Source: Propioniciclava sp. MC1595
GTDB taxonomy: Bacteria > Actinomycetota > Actinomycetes > Propionibacteriales > Propionibacteriaceae
Assembly: GCF_017569205.1 (NCBI RefSeq)
Contig: NZ_CP071870.1
Location: forward strand, 558,001-622,000
Reading direction: 5' to 3'
DNA: 64,000 nt
Position 1 is the first letter of the stretch, and each line of letters opens with the position of its first letter. The notes under the pieces were generated by a model, which saw nothing but the letters and a program-made list of their open reading frames with translations, was not told where the DNA came from and did no database searches. A program made the translations under genes and the position numbers. Positions 35,601-43,891 of this stretch are shown here, in pieces.

Positions 35601-35631
35601 TGACGAGTTCGCGAAGCGCGATCACTCGTCA
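35601..35631. promoter_or_regulatory. Inverted repeat upstream of the Hsp70-like operon
   Basis: TGACGAGT (35601-35608) and ACTCGTCA (35624-35631) are perfect inverted arms, 15 bases apart, about 80 bases before the Hsp70-like start. It could be the site of the cluster regulator. A second repeat, CCCGGGGT/ACCCCGGG (35691-35710), is also in this 274-base gap. No gene is seen there. Confidence 0.45.
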
Positions 35632-35797
35632 TCCTGCCACACATAACGATGTATTTCACCCCTGTGCCGGGCCCCGTTCCAGCCCGTGGACCCGGGGTGC
35701 CGACCCCGGGGAAGCGTCCCCCCGGCCGAACCACCCCCACGGGTGAAAACCGGGTTGGCAAGCGCTGATGCTCACGAAGGGCTGGTAGGAAGGGTGC

Positions 35798-36703
35798 ATG
35801 ACCGACCTGCATGCCATCGACCGGACCGCACGATCGCTGACCAACGAGAAGGGCGGCTTCCCCGCCCAGGAGCAGGAGCCCCCGGGCCTGACCTCGAAGA
35901 TGGATCCGCACCCTGACCACGGCGAGGAGACCTGGGTCGGCCGCGACCGCCTCGCCGGCCTCAAGGCCCTCATCACCGGCGGTGACTCCGGCATCGGCCG
36001 GGCCGTCGCCATCGCCTTCGCCCGCGAGGGCGCCGACGTCGCGATCAACTACCTGCCCGAGGAGCAGTCCGACGCCGAGGACACCGCGTCCTGGGTCGAG
36101 AAGGCCGGGCGCCGCTGCGTGCTCGTCGCCGCCGACCTGTCCGACGAGGCGGCCGCCCGCGCGATGGTCGACGAGGCCGTCGAGGGGCTCGGGGGGCTGG
36201 ACGTCCTGGTCAACAACGCGGCGTTCCAGTGGGCCCGCCGCGACCAGGGCCTCGCCTCGGTGAAGACCGAGGAGATGGACCTCGTGATGAAGGTCAACCT
36301 GTACGCGCTCATCTGGGTCACCCAGCAGGCCCTGCCGCACCTGGGCGAGGGCTCGAGCATCATCAACGTGAGCTCGATCCAGGCCTACGACCCCTCCGAG
36401 CGGCTCATCGACTACGCCTCCACCAAGGCGGCGATCAACAACATCACGGTGAACCTGGCCAACGAGCTCGGCCCGAAGGGCATCCGCGTGAACTCCGTCG
36501 CGCCGGGGCCGATCTGGACGCCGTTGCAGCCGGCCACCAAGGACGGCGACACCATGCCGGAGTTCGGCGTGGACACGCCGCTGGGGCGTCCGGGACAGCC
36601 GGCCGAGCTGGCTGGCGCGTTCGTCTACCTCGCCTCGCCGCTGGAGGCGTCCTACGTCACCGGCACCGTGCTCGGCGTCACCGGGGGCCGCGCGGTCTTC
36701 TGA
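35798..36703 (+). CDS. General-stress-type short-chain dehydrogenase
   Basis: A 301-residue SDR with an N-terminal extension of about 45 residues (rich in charged residues and Pro; KMDPHPDHGEETWVGRDRL) as in the YdaD/YghA-type stress oxidoreductases. Cofactor motif is ALITGGDSGIGRAVA (TG-x3-GIG), then VNNAAFQW, the catalytic Ser in NVSSIQAY, and Tyr-x3-Lys in DYASTKAAI. The acidic/neutral residues after strand 2 (INYLPEEQ) leave NAD versus NADP open. It diverges from the Hsp70-like operon and converges on the dihydroorotate-dehydrogenase-like gene with a shared hairpin between them. Confidence 0.85.
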   Translation: MTDLHAIDRTARSLTNEKGGFPAQEQEPPGLTSKMDPHPDHGEETWVGRDRLAGLKALITGGDSGIGRAVAIAFAREGADVAINYLPEEQSDAEDTASWVEKAGRRCVLVAADLSDEAAARAMVDEAVEGLGGLDVLVNNAAFQWARRDQGLASVKTEEMDLVMKVNLYALIWVTQQALPHLGEGSSIINVSSIQAYDPSERLIDYASTKAAINNITVNLANELGPKGIRVNSVAPGPIWTPLQPATKDGDTMPEFGVDTPLGRPGQPAELAGAFVYLASPLEASYVTGTVLGVTGGRAVF

Positions 36704-36709
36704 CCGACC

Positions 36710-36741
36710 CCCGCTGCGGCGTCACAGGGCGCCGTAGCGGG
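36710..36741. terminator. Bidirectional hairpin between convergent genes
   Basis: CCCGCTGCGGCG (36710-36721) and CGCCGTAGCGGG (36730-36741) pair over 12 bp with one mismatch, overlapping the last codons of the minus-strand gene. Confidence 0.65.
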
Positions 36742-37732
36742 CCTTCGCGGCCTGGATCGCGGAGACGTACCCGCCGCGACGGACGGCCTCGCCGTCCCAG
36801 ACGGTGGGTACCGCGAGCATGCCGCGCACCTGGTCGAGCGAGACGAAGCCCTTGCGGACCATCCAGCTCTGCAGGCCGCCGACGAGCTCGCGGGTGTAGC
36901 CGCGCCCGTGCCGGATCAGCGCCGCGGTGGTCATGACCACGTCGGCGCCGGCGAGCAGGTACTTCACGACGTCGTCGGAGGACTCCACGCCCGACGACCC
37001 GGCCAGCGAGGCCGTGGTGTGGTTGCGCAGCGAGGCGATCCACGTGCGGGGCAGGCGGCCCTCCTGCGGCGTCGACAGCTCGAACTCGGCGTCGGTGTTC
37101 AGCGTCTCGATGTCCACGTCCGGGTTGAGGAACCGGTTGAACAGGACGAGCCCGGCCGCCCCGGCGTCCACCAGCTGCAGCGCGACGTTGCCGACCGCGC
37201 TGAAGTAGGGCGACATCTTGACCGACACGGGGATGTTCACCGCGTCGGAGACCGCCGAGACGATCTCGAGGTGGCGCTTCACGACGAGGTCGCCCGAGGT
37301 CTTCACGTCGCCGGGGACCATGTAGATGTTCAGCTCGATCGCGGCGGCGCCGGCGTCGGCGACCTCGCGGGAGAACTCCACCCAGCCGCCCAGGTCGGCG
37401 CCGTTGAGCGAGGCGATGATCGGCACGTCCACCGACTTCGCGGCCCGCTCGACCAGCGACAGGTACGAGAACGCGGCCGACTTGGTCGTGATCGGCGCGG
37501 TCGGGAAGTAGTCCAGGGCCTCGGCGAACGCGTTGGACTGCACGTCGATGAGCTGCTCGTCGCGCGCCACCTCGGCGCGCAGCTGCTCCTCGAACAGCGA
37601 GTACAGCACGATGGCGGACGCCCCGCCCGCGGCCAGGGCCTCCACCCCCGCCAACGTCTGGGACAGCGGACCGGCCGAGGCCACCACGGGGTGCTCGAGC
37701 TCCAGGCCCAGGTACTGGGTCGTGAGGTCCAT
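36722..37732 (-). CDS. Dihydroorotate dehydrogenase-like flavoprotein
   Basis: A 336-residue TIM-barrel protein of the DHOD-like group that regularly neighbours PFOR genes. It opens DLTTQYLGLELEHPVVASAG, has IIASLNGADLGGWVEF and NIPVSVKMSPYFSAVGN, and DVVMTTAALIRHG near the end; these resemble FMN-binding parts of dihydroorotate dehydrogenases, but pyrimidine genes are not nearby and its real substrate is unknown. Two ATG codons stand in tandem at 37735 and 37732; the AAGGAG spacing favours 37732. The PFOR stop overlaps this start (TGATG), so it is the last gene of the three-gene operon. Confidence 0.75.
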   Translation of the reverse strand: MDLTTQYLGLELEHPVVASAGPLSQTLAGVEALAAGGASAIVLYSLFEEQLRAEVARDEQLIDVQSNAFAEALDYFPTAPITTKSAAFSYLSLVERAAKSVDVPIIASLNGADLGGWVEFSREVADAGAAAIELNIYMVPGDVKTSGDLVVKRHLEIVSAVSDAVNIPVSVKMSPYFSAVGNVALQLVDAGAAGLVLFNRFLNPDVDIETLNTDAEFELSTPQEGRLPRTWIASLRNHTTASLAGSSGVESSDDVVKYLLAGADVVMTTAALIRHGRGYTRELVGGLQSWMVRKGFVSLDQVRGMLAVPTVWDGEAVRRGGYVSAIQAAKARYGAL

Positions 37733-37734
37733 CA

Positions 37735-40700
37735 TCACTCCTTCGCGTCGGCGGCGAACTCGGCCGCTGTCCGGTTGGACATCTCTTCGTAGTCGTTCCA
37801 CCGGCGGTTGACCTGCATCTGGCCGAACTCGACCATGCGCTCGGCGGCCTCGGGGTCGGTGGCCTTCAGCATGCGGAACCGCAGCTCGTTGTCATGGTAG
37901 GTGCGCAGCGGGAACCGCGGGCGCGGCGAGTCGAGCAGGAACGGGTTGCGGCCCTGCTGGCGCAGCACCGGGTTGAACCGCATGAGCGGCCAGTGTCCGG
38001 AGTTCACCGCCATGTACTGCTGGTCGAGGCCCTTGGCCATGTCGATGCCGTGGGCGATGCAGTGGCTGTAGGCCAGGATCAGCGACGGGCCGTCGTAGGA
38101 CTCGGCCTCGCGGAACGCCTTGAGCGTCTGCTGCGGGTCGGCGCCCATCGCGATGCGGGCGACGTACACGTTGCCGTAGGCGATGGCCTGCATGGCCAGG
38201 TCCTTGCTGATGGTCTCCTTGCCGCCGGAGGCGAACTTCGCCACGGCGCCCATCGGGGTGGCCTTCGAGGCCTGGCCGCCGGTGTTGGAGTACACCTCGG
38301 TGTCGAGCACCAGCACGTTGACGTTGCGGCCCGAGGCGAGCACGTGGTCGAGGCCGCCGGAGCCGATGTCGTAGGCCCAGCCGTCACCGCCGACGATCCA
38401 CACCGAGCGGCGGAGCAGGTGGTCGGCCACCGAGCGCAGGTCGGCCGCGCGCGGGCCCTCGATCCGGTCGAGCAGGAATTTGAGCTCCTCCACGGCCCGG
38501 AACTGCGCCGAGATGTCCGACTCGTACAGCTGGTCGTTGTCGAGGATGCCGTCGACCAAGCCGTCGTCGCCGAGCTCGCCGCGCATCTGCTCCAGCCGCT
38601 CGCGGGCGAGCTTGGTGTGCAGGTCGGCGGCCAGCCGCAGCCCGAGGCCGAACTCGGCGTTGTCCTCGAACAGCGAGTTGGACCACGCCGGGCCGCGGCC
38701 GTAGTGGTTGCGCGACCACGGGGTGGTGGGCAGGTTGCCGCCGTAGATCGAGCTGCAGCCGGTGGCGTTGGCGATGGACGCCCGCCCGCCGAACAGCTGG
38801 GACAGCAGCTTCAGGTACGGGGTCTCGCCACAGCCGGAGCAGGCCCCCGAGAACTCGAACAGCGGCTCGAGGTACTGGACGCCGCGGACGGTCCCGAAGT
38901 CGACGCGCGACCGCATGTTGACGGCGATCGTCTCGTAGAACGCCACGTTCTGCCGGGCGGGGCCGCGGTCGAGGACGGGGGTCAGGTTGATGGCCTTGCG
39001 CCCGCCGCCGTCGGTGACCTGGACCGGGCACGCCTCGACGCACAGGCCGCAGCCGGTGCAGTCCTCGGCGTACACCTGCAGCGTGTACCGCGCGCCGGGC
39101 AGGCCGGCGGCGTTCAGCTCGGCGGTCTGGAAGGTGGCCGGGGCCCCCTCGAGGGCGGCCTCGTCGTAGTACTTCGCGCGCAGCACCGAGTGGGGGCACA
39201 CGAACGCGCAGTTGCCGCACTGGATGCAGGCCGCCTCATCCCAGACGGCGATGATGTCGGAGATGTTCCGCTTCTCGTACTGGGTCGTGCCCGAGGGGTA
39301 GGTGCCGTCGACGGGCAGCGCCGAGACCGGCAGGCTGTCGCCCTCGTCGAGCAGCATCGCCGAGGTCACGTCGCGCACGAAGGCCGGGGCGTGGTCGGGC
39401 ACCGGCGGGATCATCCCGACGTCGGAGGCCGGCTCGTCGGGAACCTCGACGCGGTGCAGATGGGCGACCGCGGCGTCCACCGCCGCCTCGTTCTTGGCCA
39501 CGACGTCGGCGCCACGGCGTCCGTACGTCTTGCGGATCGACTTCTTGACGTCCTCGATGGCCGCGTCGCGCGGCATGACCTTGCTGATCGCGAAGAAGCA
39601 CGTCTGGAGGACGGTGTTGGTGCGGTTGCCCATGCCGGCGGTGCGGGCCACGGAGTTGGCGTCCACGGTCCACAGCTCGCAGTTGAACTCGATCAGGCGC
39701 TCCTGCATGCGGCGGGGGAGGCGTCCGAACAGCTCCTCGGGCGGGTAGGGCGCGTTGACGAGCACGACCGTGCCCTGGCGGGCGTAGCGCAGCACGTCGA
39801 CCCGCTCGAGGATCGACCAGTGGTGCACCCCGATGAACCCGGCGGCGTTGATCAGGTAGGGCGCGGTGATCGGCTTGGGGCCGAAGCGCAGGTGGCTGAC
39901 CGTGCGCGAGCCGGACTTCTTCGAGTCGTAGACGAAGTAGCCCTGCGCGTAGGTGCCCTCGTTGCCGCCCAGGATCTTGATGGTGTTCTTGTTCGCGCCG
40001 ACCGTGCCGTCGGAGCCGATGCCGTAGAACACCGCGCGCAGCGTCTCGGGGGACTCGACGTCGAGCCAGCCCGGGTAGTCGATGCTGGTCAGCGACACGT
40101 CGTCGTTGATGCCGACGGTGAACCGCGGGCGGGGGGACGCCGTGGCGAGTTCATCGAACACGCCCACGACCATGCCGGGGGTGAACTCCTTGCTGGAGAG
40201 GCCGTAGCGGCCGCCGATGACCTTGGGCAGGCTGGCGCGGCGTCCGGACGCCACTGCCTCGGCCAGCGCGCTGGTCACGTCGAGGAACAGCGGCTCGCCG
40301 CCCGCGCCGGGCTCCTTGGTGCGGTCCATGACCGCGACCTTCGTGGCGGACGCCGGCAGCGCGGCCAGGACGTCCTCGACGGGGAAGGGGCGATAGAGCC
40401 GGATCTGGACCACGCCGACCTTCTCGCCGGTCGCGTTCAGGTGGTCGACGGCCTGGATGACGGTCTGGGCCGCGGAGCCCATGATCACGATGACGCGCTC
40501 GGCCTGGGGGTCGCCGTGGTACTCGACCAGGCCGTAGCGGCGGCCGGTCAGCGCGGCGAACTCCTCCATGGCCTGGCTGACGATGCCGGGCACCTTCTCG
40601 TAGAAGGGGTTCACCGTCTCGCGGGACTGGAAGTAGGTGTCGGGGTTCTGCGCCGTGCCGCGGATGTAGGGGTGCTCGGGGCTCAGGGCCCGGCGGCGGT

Positions 40701-41301
40701 GCTCGCGGATGAGGTCCTCGGGCACGTAGGCGCGCAGGTCGTCGTCGCTGAGCATGTCGAGCGTGTTCAGCTCGTGGCTGGTGCGGAAGCCGTCGAAGAA
40801 GTGCAGGAACGGCACGCGGGAGCGCAGCGTGGAGAGCTGGGCGATGGCGGCGAAGTCGTGGGCCTCCTGGACCGAGGCCGAACCCAGCAGGGCGAAGCCG
40901 GTCTGGCGCACGGCCATGACGTCCTGGTGGTCGCCGAAGATCGACAGGCCCTGGGCGGCCAGCGAGCGGGCGGCGACGTGGAACACCGTCGAGGTGAGCT
41001 CGCCGGCGATCTTGTACATGTTCGGGATCATGAGCAGCAGGCCCTGCGACGCCGTGAAGGTCGTCGACATGGCGCCGCCCTGCAGCGCGCCGTGGAGGGC
41101 GCCGGCCGCGCCGCCCTCGGACTGCATCTCGATCACGGTCGGGCGGACGCCGAACACGTTCGCCTGCCCCTGGGCGGCCCACTCGTCGGCCAGCTCGGCC
41201 ATCGTCGAGGACGGGGTGATCGGGTAGATCGAGCACAGCTCGTTGAGCCGGAAGGCAACGGATACAGCGGCCTCGTTGCCGTCGATGATCGCTCGGGTCA
41301 T
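37735..41301 (-). CDS. nifJ: Pyruvate:ferredoxin (flavodoxin) oxidoreductase
   Basis: A 1188-residue single-chain PFOR that oxidises pyruvate and CoA to acetyl-CoA and CO2 and reduces ferredoxin or flavodoxin. The N-terminal domain has SIYPITPSSTMAELADEW. Two 4Fe-4S motifs of the ferredoxin insert are CIQCGNCAFVCP and CTGCGLCVEACP; the cluster near the thiamine site starts with CSGCGETPY. Thiamine-diphosphate residues lie in IVGGDGWAYDIGSGG and EVYSNTGGQASKATP. The ATG at 41301 follows a GAAGGAA site; a longer frame overlaps the upstream gene. It is oxygen-sensitive in most species, which fits its likely regulation with cytochrome bd. Confidence 0.93.
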   Translation of the reverse strand: MTRAIIDGNEAAVSVAFRLNELCSIYPITPSSTMAELADEWAAQGQANVFGVRPTVIEMQSEGGAAGALHGALQGGAMSTTFTASQGLLLMIPNMYKIAGELTSTVFHVAARSLAAQGLSIFGDHQDVMAVRQTGFALLGSASVQEAHDFAAIAQLSTLRSRVPFLHFFDGFRTSHELNTLDMLSDDDLRAYVPEDLIREHRRRALSPEHPYIRGTAQNPDTYFQSRETVNPFYEKVPGIVSQAMEEFAALTGRRYGLVEYHGDPQAERVIVIMGSAAQTVIQAVDHLNATGEKVGVVQIRLYRPFPVEDVLAALPASATKVAVMDRTKEPGAGGEPLFLDVTSALAEAVASGRRASLPKVIGGRYGLSSKEFTPGMVVGVFDELATASPRPRFTVGINDDVSLTSIDYPGWLDVESPETLRAVFYGIGSDGTVGANKNTIKILGGNEGTYAQGYFVYDSKKSGSRTVSHLRFGPKPITAPYLINAAGFIGVHHWSILERVDVLRYARQGTVVLVNAPYPPEELFGRLPRRMQERLIEFNCELWTVDANSVARTAGMGNRTNTVLQTCFFAISKVMPRDAAIEDVKKSIRKTYGRRGADVVAKNEAAVDAAVAHLHRVEVPDEPASDVGMIPPVPDHAPAFVRDVTSAMLLDEGDSLPVSALPVDGTYPSGTTQYEKRNISDIIAVWDEAACIQCGNCAFVCPHSVLRAKYYDEAALEGAPATFQTAELNAAGLPGARYTLQVYAEDCTGCGLCVEACPVQVTDGGGRKAINLTPVLDRGPARQNVAFYETIAVNMRSRVDFGTVRGVQYLEPLFEFSGACSGCGETPYLKLLSQLFGGRASIANATGCSSIYGGNLPTTPWSRNHYGRGPAWSNSLFEDNAEFGLGLRLAADLHTKLARERLEQMRGELGDDGLVDGILDNDQLYESDISAQFRAVEELKFLLDRIEGPRAADLRSVADHLLRRSVWIVGGDGWAYDIGSGGLDHVLASGRNVNVLVLDTEVYSNTGGQASKATPMGAVAKFASGGKETISKDLAMQAIAYGNVYVARIAMGADPQQTLKAFREAESYDGPSLILAYSHCIAHGIDMAKGLDQQYMAVNSGHWPLMRFNPVLRQQGRNPFLLDSPRPRFPLRTYHDNELRFRMLKATDPEAAERMVEFGQMQVNRRWNDYEEMSNRTAAEFAADAKE

Positions 41302-41318
41302 GGTGGTGTCGTTCCTTC

Positions 41319-42950
41319 TCAGCGCTCGGGGATCATCTCGATGGCGTGCACGGGGCACTGCTCGTAGCAGGTGCCGCAGCCGGTGCACTTGGTGTAGTCG
41401 TACCGGTACCGCAGGCCCTTGCCGAGCTTGATCACGGCGTCCTCGGGGCAGGAGCCCAGGCAACCGTCGCACTCGATGCAGTTGCCGCAGCTCAGGCAGC
41501 GCCACGCCTCGGTGCGCGCCTGGTCGTCGGTCAGGCCGCCCACGATCTCGTCGAAGTTGAGCCGCTGGGCGACGTCGAGCTCGGGCTGGGTGGTGGCGCG
41601 GTCGTCGCCCCAGTACCAGAGGTTGAGCTTGTCGAACGTGGCGACCGGGTTCTTCGGGTGCTCGGTCACGGGGCGCTGGGCGAGCCAGCGGTCGATGACG
41701 CGGGCGGCCTTCTTGCCGTGGCCCACGCCGATGGTGACGGTGCGCTCCGAGGGGACTGCGTCGCCGCCGGCGAAGATGCCGGGCACGTCGGTCATGAGCG
41801 TGTTCGGGTCGACCTGGACGACGTCGCCGTCGAACCGCATGCCGGGGATCGTGCGGAGGAAGCCGGAGTCGGCCTCCTGGCCCAGCGCGAGGATGACGGT
41901 GTCGGCCTCGAGCGTCTCGTAGCGGCCGGTGCCGACGGCCTTGCCCTCGTCGTTGATCTCCATGATCTCGACCTGCATGTGGCCCTCGTCGAACTGGTTG
42001 ATGGTGCGCAGCCAGTTCATCTTCACGCCCTCGCGGACGGCCTCGTCGTGCTCCTCGGCGTGCGCGGGCATGTGCTCCTGCGTGCGGCGGTAGACGACGA
42101 TCGACTCCTCCGCGCCCAGGCGCCGGGCCACGCGGGCGGCGTCCATCGCGGTGTTGCCGCCGCCGTAGACGGCCACGCGGCGTCCGATGACCGGGCGCTC
42201 GCCGGAGGCGACGTCGCGCAGGAAGCCGACGGCGTCGACGATGCGGCCGGCGTCCATGGTCGGGATGTCGACGCGCTTGGACAGGTGGGCGCCGATCGCG
42301 ACGAACACGGCGTCGAAGTGGCCCTCGGCCTGCTCGGCGAGCAGGTCGGTGACCGTGTGGTTCTGCACGAACCGAACGCCCAGGGCGCGGATGCGGTCGA
42401 CCTCGGCGTCGAGGACGTCACGCGGCAGCCGGTACTCGGGGATGCCGTAGCGCATCATGCCGCCGGGCAGGTCGGAGGAGTCGTGCACCTCCACCTCGTG
42501 GCCCAGCATGGCCAGGTGGTAGGCGGCGCTCAGGCCCGAGGGGCCCGAGCCGATGACCAGCACCTTGCGGCCGCTCGTGCGCGCCGGCCCCTGGAACTGC
42601 CAGTTGTTGGCGATCGCGAGGTCGCCCAGGTAGCGCTCGACCGAGTGGATGCTGACGGCGCCGTCGAGCTCGACCCGGTTGCAGGAGGTCTCGCACGGGT
42701 GGTAGCAGACGCGCCCGTGGATCGCCGGGAACGGGTTGTTCCGCGTGAGCTCCAGCCAGGCCGCGTGATCCTCCTTGGCCTTGACCAGGCGCAGCCACTC
42801 CTGGATGTTCTCGCCGGCCGGGCAGGCCTGGTTGCAGGGGGGCAGGAGGTCGACGTAGATGGGCATCCTGACGCGGGTCGGGCCCACTCGGCCCTGGGAG
42901 GCGCCCAGGTCGGGCAGGGGCGTCAGGTTGCGCGGCGTCGGCTGTTGCAT
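41319..42950 (-). CDS. GltD-like NAD(P)-dependent flavin/Fe-S oxidoreductase
   Basis: A 543-residue protein related to the glutamate synthase small subunit. The N-terminal part has CNQACPAGENI and CYHPCETSCNR (Fe-S ligands), then an FAD site VLVIGSGPSGLSAAYHL, an NAD(P) site VAVYGGGNTAMDAARVA, and the FAD closing motif GIFAGGDAV. The C-terminus has two 4Fe-4S motifs (CGNCIECDGCLGSCP, CTGCGTCYEQCP). Lacking a large subunit next door, it probably moves electrons between NAD(P)H and ferredoxin reduced by the PFOR encoded 17 bases downstream. A BlaI-type site lies 36-50 bases before the start. Confidence 0.85.
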   Translation of the reverse strand: MQQPTPRNLTPLPDLGASQGRVGPTRVRMPIYVDLLPPCNQACPAGENIQEWLRLVKAKEDHAAWLELTRNNPFPAIHGRVCYHPCETSCNRVELDGAVSIHSVERYLGDLAIANNWQFQGPARTSGRKVLVIGSGPSGLSAAYHLAMLGHEVEVHDSSDLPGGMMRYGIPEYRLPRDVLDAEVDRIRALGVRFVQNHTVTDLLAEQAEGHFDAVFVAIGAHLSKRVDIPTMDAGRIVDAVGFLRDVASGERPVIGRRVAVYGGGNTAMDAARVARRLGAEESIVVYRRTQEHMPAHAEEHDEAVREGVKMNWLRTINQFDEGHMQVEIMEINDEGKAVGTGRYETLEADTVILALGQEADSGFLRTIPGMRFDGDVVQVDPNTLMTDVPGIFAGGDAVPSERTVTIGVGHGKKAARVIDRWLAQRPVTEHPKNPVATFDKLNLWYWGDDRATTQPELDVAQRLNFDEIVGGLTDDQARTEAWRCLSCGNCIECDGCLGSCPEDAVIKLGKGLRYRYDYTKCTGCGTCYEQCPVHAIEMIPER

Positions 42951-42983
42951 GGGAGACCTCCGGTGGTCACAGTTGTCCCCCAG

Positions 42984-43000
42984 ACACTACCGCGTGTAGT
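42984..43000 (-). promoter_or_regulatory. BlaI-type operator at the PFOR operon promoter
   Basis: ACTAC-CGCGT-GTAGT (42986-43000) is a perfect inverted repeat with a 5-bp centre, as at cydA and blaI. It overlaps TAGTGT on the minus strand (42984-42989), a likely -10 box about 34 bases before the GltD-like start. Confidence 0.6.
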
Positions 43001-43039
43001 AGAACTTCGCCTCCCCGCCGGAGCGGTCGACCTGCGTCG

Positions 43040-43609
43040 TCAGGCGGCGGGCTCGGGGCGGACCATGCGCAGCATGTCCATGTCGCCCCAACTGGGCCCC
43101 GAGCGGCCGGCGAACCCGTCGGGGTGGAACCCGTTGCGCTCGTAGAAGCGGATCGCGCCGACGTTGTCGCTGATCACCCACAGGTAGGCGGCCCGCCGGT
43201 GGGGGAGGGCGACGTCCATGAGGCGCAGGCCCAGCCCCGACCCCCGCACGCCGGGCATCACGTAGAGGGTGTCCAGGCACCAGGCCGGGCCGGGGTGCTC
43301 CCAGGTCTCCCCGAACAGCTCGCGCTCCCACTGGCCCACGCCGCGGAACGCGGCCGCGACGCCCACGACCGCCCCGCGCTCCCCGCGGGCGACGAGGTGC
43401 ACCACGTCAGGTTCCCCACCGGACGCCGTGGCGGCGGCCGCGGCGTCCACCTCGTCGTGCATCTGCGCGACCCGCCGGTCGAAGGAGGACCACAGGGCGC
43501 GTGCGTGCCCGCCGTCGGCGATGTGCGCGTAGGCGACGTGCTGTTGGGCGATGTGGGCGCGGACGACGTCGTCGACGTCGTCGTGGCCGACGGGCGTGAT
43601 GAGGCTCAC
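43040..43609 (-). CDS. GNAT-family acetyltransferase
   Basis: A 189-residue protein with a GNAT domain in the C-terminal half: LDTLYVMPGVRGSGLGLRLM (the acetyl-CoA pyrophosphate loop R-G-x-G-L-G) and VISDNVGAIRFYERNGFHPD (the usual N-x-x-A-x-x-F-Y-x-x-x-G-F end). The first 90 residues form a helical lead-in with DDVVRAHIAQQHVAYAHI. The GTG at 43609 is preferred, since the upstream frame lacks coding character; no good ribosome site is seen. The substrate is unknown. It lies upstream of the PFOR operon in the same direction but with its own gap containing the BlaI-type site. Confidence 0.78.
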   Translation of the reverse strand: MSLITPVGHDDVDDVVRAHIAQQHVAYAHIADGGHARALWSSFDRRVAQMHDEVDAAAAATASGGEPDVVHLVARGERGAVVGVAAAFRGVGQWERELFGETWEHPGPAWCLDTLYVMPGVRGSGLGLRLMDVALPHRRAAYLWVISDNVGAIRFYERNGFHPDGFAGRSGPSWGDMDMLRMVRPEPAA

Positions 43610-43891
43610 AGGTGGCGCTCCAGACGCTCGCCGGACGGCGCTACGGAGAAGGCAACAAGCATGATCCCCATCGTAGGTGGGCGCTGTTGCCCCGAATTGC
43701 ATCGCCAGCGATTCACCTGCATGTCAACCGATGGCAACTTCCCGGCTTCCCCACATCGCGGTGGAACAACGGGTGATACTGCTGTCAACCGAGCAGAACA
43801 GCAACGCCGATTGCGACCCCTGATCACCCCAGGAGACAGCAAGAAATTCGGCTCGGGTACCTGGTTCAAGGAAGAGAGAGGTCGAGCGCCA

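Noticed and set aside
37894-41367. A 1157-residue open frame antisense to the PFOR gene
   Set aside because: Low-complexity Val/Asp/Arg-rich shadow of nifJ with no motifs.
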